A stretch of DNA of 64,000 bases, from positions 248,001 to 312,000 of the forward strand of contig NZ_OY771648.1 of assembly GCF_963674925.1 (NCBI RefSeq). Reading direction: 5' to 3'. This DNA is from an uncultured Draconibacterium sp. (GTDB lineage Bacteria > Bacteroidota > Bacteroidia > Bacteroidales > Prolixibacteraceae). Position numbers and translations under genes: made by a program. The stretch's first letter is position 1. Each line of letters starts with the position of its first letter. Under the pieces are notes generated by a model that did not search any database, was not told the DNA's origin, and saw only the letters and a list, made by a program, of their open reading frames with translations. Shown one piece after another: positions 36,395 through 46,216 of this stretch.

Positions 36395-38818
36395 TTATTC
36401 TGCTATCAGCGTAGCCCTTACTGCCGGAAGTCCTTTACTTCTGGCTGTAATGCTTATTTCTCCTTTCTTGTCGGTTGATTGTATTACAGCAAGGCATTTT
36501 CCCAGGTAAGCTTCCATTTCCTCGCCTTTAAACGGGGTGTGACTTTGCTGGTTGCCATTGCCCACGGCTAACAGCTTTCCGGCGCCGCTCACTTCAAACT
36601 CGATCAGGTTGTCGGCAAACGGTACAGGCACGTCATTGGCATCGAGCAGTTGAACCGTTACATAGCTCAAATCCTGTTTATTGGCATTAATGGTCTGACG
36701 GTCGGGTGTGAGCACTAATTTCGCAGGTTCACCAGCTGTTTGCACAGCAAAAGTTATGGTTTTTCCATCTTTTGTCTTACCTACAGCTTCCAATTTCCCG
36801 GGTTCATAAGGCACTTCCCAAAACAGGAAAGCCTCGTTCTTCAGGTCCCAACTGCGGGTGCCCAACGATTTTCCGTTTAGCTTTAATTCCACATCAGGCA
36901 CATTGGTATATACATGAACGGCCAGCGTATCGCCAATAGTTTCGTGGTTCCAATGGGCCTCAACCCTGGGCCAGTTCCAAAATGAAGACCTATTCCTGTT
37001 ACGCGCCGATTCATCGGTTTGAACAGCAATGTACACCATCGGCTCATCGTTCCACAACGATTTACGGAACCAATAGCCGGGTTTTGGATTGCCGCACATG
37101 TCTATCACTCCGCAATCGGCACCACGCCAGGGCCAGGTTGGCCATGTTTTCCAGAACTCAAAGCCTGTACCCACGTGCCCAATACCGGATTCGCCCAGAT
37201 AGTCAAAGCCCGTCCACAAAAACTCGCCGGCCACATAATCCTCTAACTGGCCATCGAGCCATTGCCGGTACGATCGCATTTGCCATGCTTTGTGATCGTG
37301 GTATGGGTACATCACCGTTTCTGAACCAAAAATCACCCGGTTGGGATACTTCTCGTGGTCTTTCTTATAAAAAGCTTCCTGGTAGTTGTACCCTACAATA
37401 TCAAACAAATCAAGCACACCAAAAGAGTTGAAGTTTACAATTTCGTTGCAGGCCAATGTGAAAGGACGCGTGCTGTCGTGTTTCCTGGCGGCATCCAGCA
37501 GCATGGGAATAATTTTCTGCGCATTTTCCTTGTTGTATTGTTCCCGCAATTCGTTGCCAATGCTCCATGCAATTACCGATGGGTGATTCCGGTCGCGTCG
37601 GATCCAGTTTTCCACATCCCGTTGGTACCATTCTTCAAAATGAGGGGCATAACCGTGAGCAGTTTTGCCATCCATCCACTCATCAAAAATCTCGTCGATC
37701 ACCACAAATCCCAGGCTGTCGGCATAAGCAAGCAGTTCCGGCGACGGCGGATTATGACTCATTCTTAAGGCATTACATCCCATTTCTTTTAAAATAGTCA
37801 GCTGCCGTTTATGGGTGTAGTCCAAAACGGCAGCACCCAACGGTCCGCCATCGTGGTGGTTATTTACTCCTTTTAGTTTTACATGCTTACCGTTAAGCGA
37901 AAAACCCTTATTGGGGTCGAATTGGAAAGTACGAACACCAAAAGCCGTTGCATAGCTATCCACCACCTCATCACCGCTCCTTACTTCAACTTGCAGCCGG
38001 TACAAGTTGGGTTGTTCGATGGACCACAATTCCGGACTGTCGAGCCGAATACTTTGTTCGATCGTTTGCTGCTTACCGGCTTTAACATCAACATCGGTTT
38101 CCGATTGGGCAACCTGCTTACCTTCAGAATCGAAAAACCGGGTCACCACTAAACAAGGCTGATCAGCATTGTTATCGTTGTTCACATCTATAGAAATATC
38201 AACCGTGGCACTGCTTTCGTCGGCTTCAACAGTGCGGGCAAACACCCCCCACTGGTTGATGTACAGCTTATTTTTTGCCACAAGCCAAACATGCCGATAA
38301 ATACCCGAGCCCGTATACCAACGCGAATTGGGCTGTTCGGAAGTATTTACTTTTACCGCAATCATGTTGTTTTCGCCTACCGGATTCAAATAGGGTGTGA
38401 GATCATAATAAAAGGATGAATAACCATAAGGACGAATTCCGAGGAAATGACCGTTAATCCACACCTCGCTGTTGCGATAGACGCCGTCGAACAAAATCCA
38501 TAGTTTCTTGTCAGCATACTCCTTTCCCGTAACAAACTGTTTTCGGTACCAGCCAATTCCGCTAAACACGTAGCCGCCACCTGCGCCGGTGGTATAGGTT
38601 GAGTCGAAACGATGTTCGATACTAAAATCATGCGGAACATCCAGTACACGCCAGCCCGAATCATCAAAACCGGGCTGCTCGGCACCAGGATGATCGTTTA
38701 AGGCAAACTTCCAATCAAAGTCAAAAGGAATCTTGTTTTCAACCACCGTTTGATTGTTTTTACATGATGTGAATGCCAAGAGGCCAATAAATAGGTAAAC
38801 CAGTACTATTTTGTTCAT
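36395..38818 (-). CDS. GH2 beta-galactosidase with C-terminal Ig-like domains
   Basis: This 807-residue lipoprotein (lipobox AFTSC, C19) has a jelly roll at about 30-180 (GIGWYRKQF, VWINGHFLGIRPYGYSSFYYDL), an Ig-like domain at about 190-300, and a TIM barrel with acid/base E423 in IGNELRE and nucleophile E500 in IFGSETVMYP. A DUF4982-like domain (EAHWNHETIGDTLAVHVYTN) and a bacterial Ig-like C-terminal domain with TVQLLDANDVPVPFADN follow. Architecture and length match many PUL beta-galactosidases. It could remove galactose from xyloglucan side chains (inference). A small hairpin GTAAAACT/AGTTTTAC lies just after its stop at 36366-36385. Confidence 0.92.
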   Translation of the reverse strand: MNKIVLVYLFIGLLAFTSCKNNQTVVENKIPFDFDWKFALNDHPGAEQPGFDDSGWRVLDVPHDFSIEHRFDSTYTTGAGGGYVFSGIGWYRKQFVTGKEYADKKLWILFDGVYRNSEVWINGHFLGIRPYGYSSFYYDLTPYLNPVGENNMIAVKVNTSEQPNSRWYTGSGIYRHVWLVAKNKLYINQWGVFARTVEADESSATVDISIDVNNDNNADQPCLVVTRFFDSEGKQVAQSETDVDVKAGKQQTIEQSIRLDSPELWSIEQPNLYRLQVEVRSGDEVVDSYATAFGVRTFQFDPNKGFSLNGKHVKLKGVNNHHDGGPLGAAVLDYTHKRQLTILKEMGCNALRMSHNPPSPELLAYADSLGFVVIDEIFDEWMDGKTAHGYAPHFEEWYQRDVENWIRRDRNHPSVIAWSIGNELREQYNKENAQKIIPMLLDAARKHDSTRPFTLACNEIVNFNSFGVLDLFDIVGYNYQEAFYKKDHEKYPNRVIFGSETVMYPYHDHKAWQMRSYRQWLDGQLEDYVAGEFLWTGFDYLGESGIGHVGTGFEFWKTWPTWPWRGADCGVIDMCGNPKPGYWFRKSLWNDEPMVYIAVQTDESARNRNRSSFWNWPRVEAHWNHETIGDTLAVHVYTNVPDVELKLNGKSLGTRSWDLKNEAFLFWEVPYEPGKLEAVGKTKDGKTITFAVQTAGEPAKLVLTPDRQTINANKQDLSYVTVQLLDANDVPVPFADNLIEFEVSGAGKLLAVGNGNQQSHTPFKGEEMEAYLGKCLAVIQSTDKKGEISITARSKGLPAVRATLIAE

Positions 38819-38899
38819 TGTGTTAATATTATATTGAATTATTCAGAACATCACATCCAATAAATCTACCTCATTTTATTAATTAAACCATTTTCCTTT

Positions 38900-40528
38900 T
38901 TATTCAACCAATTGTCGATCTCGCAGGAAGTGGACATCCTCAGGATTAGCTTCATAATCAAACCAATCGAAATCAGCCGGGTTGGTGTTCGAACTGCCAT
39001 TTCCTGTTGCGTACATTCCAATAAAAACACCTGTAAAACCGCTAATTTTTTCAGTCGAAATATCCTTGGTTGCTGCTGTTCCAACCAAAATAGGTGTCTT
39101 CCCTTTCGGCTGAACCCAAAACTTGTATTTCAATTCGCTTGCACTAATTTTCAGAACAACATCGTTCCTGGGTATTTCAGTATATTCCTCCAAACTTACT
39201 TCATCCTGAAGGTATTTTCTAAAAAGAGCCACCCTTTTTCCATCGCGAATGGTAATTGCCAAACTGAGATAATTGGTATCGTTGCCACGTACCACCAAGC
39301 CGGCTTCTTCGTTCCCGGCTACAGGGTTGAAACTCACTTTTGCCGAAGCCACCATATTGAAGTCGGGTTGTCTGCGCCCAACAAAGGCAGGTGAATCTTT
39401 TTCCTTCAAATTCACTTTTGAACCGTTTAGTCTCAAATAACCTGGTTTCTCAGTCAGCGACCAGTCGGCTTCGTAAGGATTACGGAGGAAATTCCATGGC
39501 AAACCAAGCGTTGGGCTGCTAAAATCGTCACGTACCGGGCCTTTTTCCCATTGGTGTTCCGGAAGATTCGGTACAGGAAATTCTTCCAGCATTACGCCGT
39601 TATCGCCACCAATGGGCCAGCCATCATCTGTCCATTTTACTGGTGCCAAATAAGTTTCACGACCTAAATGTTGATACCTCCCACCTTTTGGCCTGATTCC
39701 CAAACAAACCAGCCACCAGGAACCATCTTGTAATTGTACCAAATCGGCATGGCCAATGGCCTGGAATGGACTTTCGGGATTATTCATATTGGAAATTACC
39801 GGGTTGTATGGACTGGATTCGAAAGGACCATAGGGAGATTTGCTTCGCTGAATAACTTCACGATGTTCGTACCCCGTACCACCTTCGGCCGACATCAGGT
39901 AATAATATTCACCGATTTTATACATGTGCGGCCCCTCAGGCGACGAACCACCCTGGCCTGTTGCCACTACTTGTAATGGTTTAATAAATTTTTTCTGAAC
40001 AGGATCGAAAGTCCCGACCATAAAACTTCCATCATTACCAGGACTTACCCAATACATGCTGTCGTTGGCAAACGTTATAGATGGATCAACGTACCAGTTT
40101 CCTATCCAAACCGGATCGGACCAGGGGCCTGCCGGATTGCTTGCTGTAACGTAAAAAACGCCCTGTGTTCCCTCACCACCATAATTGGTGCAGGCGATGT
40201 AAAAGGTGCCGTTGTTATAGCGTAATGTCGGGGCATAATTACCGCCTGATGCACCGGCTCCCATTAAAGGACAATTTGTCTTATTATCCAATGCGTGGCC
40301 TATCAAATCCCAGTGAACCAAATCCTTGCTGTGATATATAGGTATTCCCGGGAAGTATTCAAAAGTAGAAGTTGCCAGATAAAAATCGTCGCCTACCCTG
40401 CAAATACTTGGATCAGGGTTCATTCCGGTAATTACCGGATTTTTATAGGTTTTCTGGCCGATAACGTTCCCTGCCCCTGTAGCGAGAAGGAACACAAATA
40501 ATAGTAATTGTCTTATTTTCATCATCAA
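38900..40528 (-). CDS. GH43 family glycosidase (beta-xylosidase/arabinofuranosidase-like)
   Basis: This is a 542-residue secreted enzyme. The five-bladed propeller carries the GH43 catalytic trio: base D39 in MNPDPSICRVGDDFYL, pKa-modulating D148 in WYVDPSITF, and acid E198 in SSPEGPHMYK. The C-terminal beta-sandwich (about 345-525) is the GH43_C2/DUF1349 type, as in subfamilies with xylosidase and alpha-L-arabinofuranosidase activity. Signal peptide FVFLLATGAGNVIGQ. In the setting it should remove arabinose or xylose branches (inference). A T9SS tail remnant precedes it on the same strand but is out of the gene. Confidence 0.92.
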   Translation of the reverse strand: MMMKIRQLLLFVFLLATGAGNVIGQKTYKNPVITGMNPDPSICRVGDDFYLATSTFEYFPGIPIYHSKDLVHWDLIGHALDNKTNCPLMGAGASGGNYAPTLRYNNGTFYIACTNYGGEGTQGVFYVTASNPAGPWSDPVWIGNWYVDPSITFANDSMYWVSPGNDGSFMVGTFDPVQKKFIKPLQVVATGQGGSSPEGPHMYKIGEYYYLMSAEGGTGYEHREVIQRSKSPYGPFESSPYNPVISNMNNPESPFQAIGHADLVQLQDGSWWLVCLGIRPKGGRYQHLGRETYLAPVKWTDDGWPIGGDNGVMLEEFPVPNLPEHQWEKGPVRDDFSSPTLGLPWNFLRNPYEADWSLTEKPGYLRLNGSKVNLKEKDSPAFVGRRQPDFNMVASAKVSFNPVAGNEEAGLVVRGNDTNYLSLAITIRDGKRVALFRKYLQDEVSLEEYTEIPRNDVVLKISASELKYKFWVQPKGKTPILVGTAATKDISTEKISGFTGVFIGMYATGNGSSNTNPADFDWFDYEANPEDVHFLRDRQLVE

Positions 40529-40550
40529 TTTTATACTTATTGTTAATAAC

Positions 40551-40685
40551 TTATTTTCTAAGAATCATTTTTCGTGTTGTTGCACTGTTTCCAACCTTTA
40601 GTTGGTAGAAGTACAGTCCGGCGGGCAGGGAACTTCCATTAAAATCTACAACTACCCCCGTAGCAAGCCAAGGGCAATTATTAAT
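40551..40685 (-). pseudogene. Orphan type 9 secretion C-terminal sorting domain fragment
   Basis: Between two intact glycosidase genes, a 44-codon minus-strand frame ends at TAA 40551-40553 and reads VVVDFNGSSLPAGLYFYQLK then VGNSATTRKMILRK. This is a textbook end of a Por-secretion-system (T9SS type A) tail: hydrophobic LPAGLYFYQL and final KMILRK. There is no start codon and no body, so it is the scar of a deleted secreted enzyme. It shows that the lineage has or had T9SS. Confidence 0.75.
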
Positions 40686-40708
40686 TTAAAACCAAGCTTC
40701 TTTTGGCT

Positions 40709-42064
40709 CTAAAATTTAGTAGCCTCAGGCAATCCAGCCACCTCAAGTACAACCACCGAATCGTAGTCGTTCGGGGCATTCATCGGTAACGAAATCCTTA
40801 TACTTCCATCTTCAAGCGAATAATCAAGCGTTTTCCCGGGATCATTCATCAGGTAAATTTTTGCGATAGAATTTTTAATTGCCGGGATCGAAAGTATTCC
40901 ATCCTGAGGCCAGGAAAAAACATGAGCAAACAATTTGCCTTCCTTTTTAGTATAAAAAACCCATTCGGGTTCAGCAGCAAACGGACTGCGCGTTGTGCCG
41001 TAAATACTTTCGCCGTAGCTATCCATCCATTTTCCAATTGCTTTTAGGGTGTCCGCCGTTTGCTCCGGGACAGTCCCGTCGCCCTTCGGACCAATGTTAA
41101 GCAAGTAATTTCCATCCCGTGAAACCACTTTCACCAATTCCCGAACCAGGTTTTTGGTTGATTTATAGTCGTTGTCGTTTTTATTGTAACCCCACGTTCT
41201 GTTCATGGTCTGGCAAGTCTCCCACTGACGGCCGCGTGGCGCATCAGGCACTTCCTGCTCGGGACATTCGTAATCCCCCAGACCAAAACTGCGACAAACC
41301 CGTTCGTTAACCACCAGGTTCGAATCAAGTCCGGTTAAGTAATTATACAAATCAACTCCGTCCGTTTTCGTCCACCATTTTTCAGGAGTGGGCTGGCCGG
41401 CGTTGTAGGTCCAATCACCATCAAACCACAGTGAGGCGGGATGATAGCGATCAATCAACTCCTTGAGCTGTGCTTTCATATCGCGGATGTAAGCCGACCG
41501 CACTGAGTCCGACTTCATCGTCGAATAAGTCGAACCATCCACATGGTTAATCTCCTGCGAAGAATGCCCCCAGTCGAGGATTGAATAATAGAGACAAAAT
41601 TTGATCCCGGCGACATCACAGGCCTTTTTCAGTTCCATCAGCACGTCCCGTTTCCCAAAGGGTGTGAAACGCTGCAGGCTGTACATTTTTTTACCCGTAA
41701 CATCCTTAAAGCTTTTCACTTTGGTATCCCACATACTAAATCCTTCATGATGCTTGGCTGTGATTACAATATACTTCATGCCGGCATCTTTTGCCAGTTG
41801 AACAATTTCACGGGCATCGAATTTCGATGGGTTAAAATGAGGCGAAACCTGCTGCTGATAATCGGCTTTTACCCAGTTTTCAATACTGAACGCCCATTCG
41901 CCATGCGCCAAATACGAATAGCTGCCAAAGTGGATGAACATGCCAAAGCGGTCGTTGTACCACCACTTTAACTTTTGTGGAATTTGATACTGGGCATTTG
42001 CCCGGAACGATGGAACAACACCTATCAATATCAACGATGCGAGTATGATCAAACGCTTTTTCAT
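40709..42064 (-). CDS. GH29 alpha-L-fucosidase
   Basis: This is a 451-residue secreted enzyme (signal ILASLILIGVVPSFRANA). GH29 motifs are WWYNDRFGMFIHFGSYSYLA, KYIVITAKHHEGFSMWD and nucleophile D215 in SLWFDGDWTYN; a C-terminal beta domain follows. FHFGSYS/HHEGFSMWD is characteristic of the broader GH29 group with alpha-1,2/3/4-fucosidase members. It is distinct from the GH29 at 34728. Together they suggest a fucosylated substrate. It lies 30 nt after the SASA esterase gene. Confidence 0.92.
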   Translation of the reverse strand: MKKRLIILASLILIGVVPSFRANAQYQIPQKLKWWYNDRFGMFIHFGSYSYLAHGEWAFSIENWVKADYQQQVSPHFNPSKFDAREIVQLAKDAGMKYIVITAKHHEGFSMWDTKVKSFKDVTGKKMYSLQRFTPFGKRDVLMELKKACDVAGIKFCLYYSILDWGHSSQEINHVDGSTYSTMKSDSVRSAYIRDMKAQLKELIDRYHPASLWFDGDWTYNAGQPTPEKWWTKTDGVDLYNYLTGLDSNLVVNERVCRSFGLGDYECPEQEVPDAPRGRQWETCQTMNRTWGYNKNDNDYKSTKNLVRELVKVVSRDGNYLLNIGPKGDGTVPEQTADTLKAIGKWMDSYGESIYGTTRSPFAAEPEWVFYTKKEGKLFAHVFSWPQDGILSIPAIKNSIAKIYLMNDPGKTLDYSLEDGSIRISLPMNAPNDYDSVVVLEVAGLPEATKF

Positions 42065-42094
42065 TAGTCTAATTTTAAAAATTTTAATTCCATT

Positions 42095-44041
42095 TTACTT
42101 TTCAGTAATTCCTTTCCAGTCGTCTGTTCTGAACGGGACTGCAGGTAATCCTTCAGAATTTATCAGGTTACATTCAGGATTATCGGCCCAGGCATAGCGC
42201 ACCGCTACCGGTTCGGCAACTTTATCGGTATAAACAACAATATCATTACCGTCAATTTTGGCCTTTGCCCAATGAAATTTCTTATCGTTCCCTGCAATTG
42301 CAAAACCTGTTACTTCTTTTCCATCTTGTGTTGAAAGGGCTGAGCCAATACTCGAAAAACGGATGCGAATACGGTTTCCTTCCTTATGAAAATCTTTGTA
42401 CATGGGCCCGGATGCCACGCCATCTTGTTGGTACACCATTTTATTGGCAATGAGTGCCAGCCGACGACCTACCTCCTGCTTGTTAACAGGATGAATACTG
42501 CCCGCTTCTCCAATATCAATAGCACAAGCCATTCCTGTATTGGGTTGCGAAAGTGTCAGTGTTTGCGCTTCTCTCAGTTCTGCCCATTCACTATCAGATG
42601 GAAGCGAATTTCTCTCCATGTAATTAGCCAGTTGAACAAATAAAAACGGAAGATTGCCCTGCTGCCAGCGCTGCCTCCAGTCTTTAATCAGCATGGGAAA
42701 TAATTCGCGATAATCGTAAGCCGCTGCTGCATTCGATTCGCCCTGGTACCAAATAAATCCTTTAATACCATAAGGAATAAGCGGATTTATCATGGTATTA
42801 AAAAGCACAGTGGGATAATACTGGTAGTTGAGTATTTTCGGGAAAGAAGGTTCAAGGTCTTTCTGATACAACCATTTCCCGGCTAAAGAAATGCTGGAAT
42901 CCCCATCTGTAATATAGAGCTCATCAGCCGGAGGATTTAAACCTCCACCGCCCCAAAGCATGGCAACTCTTACAGCAATCGTATTTTCTCCTGCTTGCTG
43001 CACCAGACTGGCCGGAATCGTATAAGAATGAGTGGAATCGGAATACCAAACGTTCTTGCAGATCTCCTTGCCATTAAAATAAAGCGAATAGGTCATCTCC
43101 GGATGGCCAAGGCTAATTGTAAGATCTTTTCCTGCAAAGGATTCAGGCAACGTTATCTTTTTCCGCATCCAAACCATCCCCTCATAACTACCGATTCCAA
43201 AATCTTTAAGCACATTGGGCATTTCAATTTCTGTCCAGTCGGCATCATCATAATCTGCAGCAGTGAATATTTTGTCGGCATTGTTTTGCGGATTATAGAC
43301 AATTTCCCAAATGCGTACCCAGCTCAAACTGTCGGCAACAAGGTCTTCCCGATCCAGGGTAAGGGTATCCATCGCGAGTGTACTTTCCCTGGTGATGGGC
43401 GATGTTAGCAGCATCTCCCTGCTCGTCCAGGCTTCGATCGGCGTGCCGCCCCAGGTGCTTTGAATAATTCCTACCGGAACATTTTGATCCCGGTGAATTT
43501 TGCGGGCAAAAAAGTAAGCAACCGCCGAAAACTCATTCACATTGGCAGAGTCGCAGACTTCCCACTTGCCTGATGAGATATCTGACTGAAGCTTTATTTC
43601 TTTACTGTGATCAACAACAAGAAAACGTATTTGCGGGAAGTTGGCGTTAGCAATTTCCTGGTTTGCATCTCTGGCCTGTTGCACCTGCCATTCCATATTC
43701 GATTGCCCGGAGGCCAGCCATACATCGCCGATGAGGATTCCTTTTAGCACGATGCCATCTGCCGGTTTTCCCTTTTCATAAATTTTAAGTGTGTAAGGGC
43801 CGCCGGCTTTGAACTTCGGTAAACGAACCATCCATTTTCCATCGTTATCTGCTTTTGTGGTCGCTTTGGCATTTTCAAGTTCAGCTACGATAGTTGCTTC
43901 TGGAGATGAATTCCCCCAAACCGGAATTTCCAGGTCTCTTTGCAAAACCATGTTGTCCGCAAATACTTTTGGCAAGGATATTTGCGCAGAAACCAACGCA
44001 ACAAATAAACAAAGTACAATACTTAAAACAATTTTTCTCAT
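42095..44041 (-). CDS. Sialate O-acetylesterase-type (SASA) esterase
   Basis: This is a 648-residue secreted SGNH esterase. The signal VLCLFVALVSAQ is followed by a beta-domain, then GDVWLASGQSNMEWQ with nucleophile S114. An inserted beta-sandwich at about 265-370 (MVWMRKKITLPESF, YSLYFNGKEI) resembles a GH2 jelly roll. The second half of the catalytic domain has GFIWYQGESNAAAAYDYRELFP and an H in GEAGSIHPVN. In PULs this architecture commonly deacetylates plant or algal polysaccharides rather than sialic acid. It sits 12 nt after GH97. Confidence 0.9.
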   Translation of the reverse strand: MRKIVLSIVLCLFVALVSAQISLPKVFADNMVLQRDLEIPVWGNSSPEATIVAELENAKATTKADNDGKWMVRLPKFKAGGPYTLKIYEKGKPADGIVLKGILIGDVWLASGQSNMEWQVQQARDANQEIANANFPQIRFLVVDHSKEIKLQSDISSGKWEVCDSANVNEFSAVAYFFARKIHRDQNVPVGIIQSTWGGTPIEAWTSREMLLTSPITRESTLAMDTLTLDREDLVADSLSWVRIWEIVYNPQNNADKIFTAADYDDADWTEIEMPNVLKDFGIGSYEGMVWMRKKITLPESFAGKDLTISLGHPEMTYSLYFNGKEICKNVWYSDSTHSYTIPASLVQQAGENTIAVRVAMLWGGGGLNPPADELYITDGDSSISLAGKWLYQKDLEPSFPKILNYQYYPTVLFNTMINPLIPYGIKGFIWYQGESNAAAAYDYRELFPMLIKDWRQRWQQGNLPFLFVQLANYMERNSLPSDSEWAELREAQTLTLSQPNTGMACAIDIGEAGSIHPVNKQEVGRRLALIANKMVYQQDGVASGPMYKDFHKEGNRIRIRFSSIGSALSTQDGKEVTGFAIAGNDKKFHWAKAKIDGNDIVVYTDKVAEPVAVRYAWADNPECNLINSEGLPAVPFRTDDWKGITEK

Positions 44042-44053
44042 GATTGTGATGTA

Positions 44054-46048
44054 TTACAATTTCTCAAATCGTGCCGCCCATCCACCACCGGGTGCAAGGT
44101 TCACTTCAATTTTATCGTTTTTGGAAACGATTTTGATTTCATGTTTATAGTCGGTAGCATCGCGGTCAGCATTCACTCCGTCGCTAAATATTATGGCATT
44201 GTATTCTCCTTCAGGTAAAAATGAAAGATCAATAGTCAGCGACCGGCTGTCCCAATTGGTCATTGCGCCAACGTACCATGAGTTGCCCTTGCGACGGGCA
44301 ATGGCGATGTATTCCGATACTTTCGCATCACATACAACGGTCTGGTCGAATACAGTAGGTGTTTTGGCAATAAACCGGGCGCACTCCGATTCTTTCCGGT
44401 AGGCTGTAGGATTATCGGCCATCATTTGCAATGGCGCTTCAAACACCACGAACATAGCCAGCTGGTGAACGCGGGTTCCCTGGCTCATTGGCATTGAATT
44501 GGAAGGGTAAAAATTGGCCTTTGTTGCATTACGCATGGCACCGGGAGTGTAATCCATAGGGCCGGTCATCATGCGCATAAACGGAAGTGTTACGTCATAA
44601 GGCGGAACGTTGTCGGTTGCCCATTTTACGTTTTCCATACCTTTAACGCCCTCGAAATTCAGCACGTTTGGCCATGTGCGTTGTATGCCCGAAGGTTTCA
44701 TTCCATGATAATCGAGAATCATTTTATAGCGGGCGGCCATTTCGGCCAACTCGTAGCAAGAGTGCATCGCCAGTTGATCGTCGCGGTCAAAAAAATCAAG
44801 CTTAAATCCCTTGACACCCATTGCCGAATATTTGGCGAACGCTTGCTCTTTCACCATATTGAATTCGTGCCAGGCTGCCCAAAGAATAATATCCACATGC
44901 TTGTTTTTGGCAGAGTCCAGAATTTCCTTCAGGTTTATCTTATCCGAGGGGGTCATCACATCGTGTCCATTGTACCAGCCTTGGTCAAGCACCACATATT
45001 CCACACCGTATTCCGACGCAAAGTCAATGTAATATTTATAGGTAGGGGTATTTATCCCTGCCCGGAAATCGACATGTGAAATGTTCCAGTCGTTCCACCA
45101 GTCCCACGCCACTTTGCCCGGCTTTATCCACGAGACATCAGCAATGCGGGATGGTGCAGCCAGCCGTTGAACCATATCATTATCGGCCAGTTCTTTGTCG
45201 TTATCGCTAAGGAAAACAATCCTCCATGGAAACTGGCGGGGAGCAGTCGTTTTAGCAATAAAATCAGCTCTTTGATCAACCATAAAATTAAGGTCGTCAA
45301 ATCCACCTACCCGTTCCTTCAAAGGATATTTTGGGAAAATACCATGAACGCCAAATTTTGCAGGGTCATTTATTTTGTAATACATCCCCGGATAATCCTC
45401 CAGGTCAGTTTCCATGAGCATGGCTTTTTTCTGGTTCCCTAAATCAACCAAAAGAGGCAGAATCGCCAACGAGTCTGCTTTAAAATGAGACAAAGGAATA
45501 TGCTCGTACACCGCTTCGAATGCCGATTCAAATGGGTCTCCTTCCCTCAAATCGCGCACGTATGGTATCCAGGCTTTATGATCTGTTTTAAAGTTAAAAT
45601 TGGCTTCTTCACCGGCAATGACAATGCCTCCCTTTTTTGAAGAAAAGAAACGATAGGCCACTCCATCGTTGTAAGCCCTGAAAATGATACCAAAATCGTC
45701 TTTACAGTTTATTGTCAGCTGATTGTAGTTATCGGTGATGCTATCCTTCCGGTAATTAATTGCTTTTAGTTTTTCGTTGACTGAAAGCATTTTGGCTGAT
45801 TTAACCTGTACATTTCGGCCCAAAGTAGTTCCGTCTGATAATTGAAGCGAAATTGGTGACGGTGCCAGTAGTGTATCGCCGACATTTATCAATGTCCAGG
45901 ATAAATCGGCACCAGCCTGTATGTACAAAACAATTTGGTTGTCAGGTGATTCCAACTGATATACTTTGGGTTTGGTTATTGCATTACAGTTGAAAGTAAA
46001 AAGAACTGTAAGCAAAAAAAAGGCAAGGGAATAGGTTATTTTTTTCAT
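44054..46048 (-). CDS. GH97 glycoside hydrolase, retaining alpha-galactosidase type
   Basis: This is a 664-residue secreted enzyme (signal LAFFLLTVLFTFNCNA). The N-terminal beta-super-sandwich (about 30-290) is followed by a TIM barrel with WDWWNDWNISHVDFRAGINT and the segment GVKGFKLDFFDRDDQ. D418 there sits where retaining GH97 alpha-galactosidases have their nucleophile; inverting SusB-type glucosidases lack it. C-terminal beta domain ends GGGWAARFEKL. It should release alpha-galactose or related sugars. 168 nt separate it from GH5 upstream, with nothing visible in that spacer. Confidence 0.9.
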   Translation of the reverse strand: MKKITYSLAFFLLTVLFTFNCNAITKPKVYQLESPDNQIVLYIQAGADLSWTLINVGDTLLAPSPISLQLSDGTTLGRNVQVKSAKMLSVNEKLKAINYRKDSITDNYNQLTINCKDDFGIIFRAYNDGVAYRFFSSKKGGIVIAGEEANFNFKTDHKAWIPYVRDLREGDPFESAFEAVYEHIPLSHFKADSLAILPLLVDLGNQKKAMLMETDLEDYPGMYYKINDPAKFGVHGIFPKYPLKERVGGFDDLNFMVDQRADFIAKTTAPRQFPWRIVFLSDNDKELADNDMVQRLAAPSRIADVSWIKPGKVAWDWWNDWNISHVDFRAGINTPTYKYYIDFASEYGVEYVVLDQGWYNGHDVMTPSDKINLKEILDSAKNKHVDIILWAAWHEFNMVKEQAFAKYSAMGVKGFKLDFFDRDDQLAMHSCYELAEMAARYKMILDYHGMKPSGIQRTWPNVLNFEGVKGMENVKWATDNVPPYDVTLPFMRMMTGPMDYTPGAMRNATKANFYPSNSMPMSQGTRVHQLAMFVVFEAPLQMMADNPTAYRKESECARFIAKTPTVFDQTVVCDAKVSEYIAIARRKGNSWYVGAMTNWDSRSLTIDLSFLPEGEYNAIIFSDGVNADRDATDYKHEIKIVSKNDKIEVNLAPGGGWAARFEKL

Positions 46049-46216
46049 TATATATACTTGTTAATCTATTTCAAAAGTGCAACTTATTTGAATCTTTTGA
46101 GCTGAAACTGAAGACTTAAATTCATCAGTTCAGGACTTCATATTGAGAATTCCAATTGCACTTTCTAAGCTCATTTTCAATACTTTGATGATTTATAATC
46201 TTGTTTAATTTGATTT

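Noticed and set aside
36982..37431. 149-codon plus-strand frame
   Set aside because: Antisense to the GH2 beta-galactosidase catalytic domain; no protein-like features.
42095..44041. SASA esterase as evidence of sialic acid use
   Set aside because: No sialidase, NanA or related genes are present; the family is often used on plant and algal glycans.
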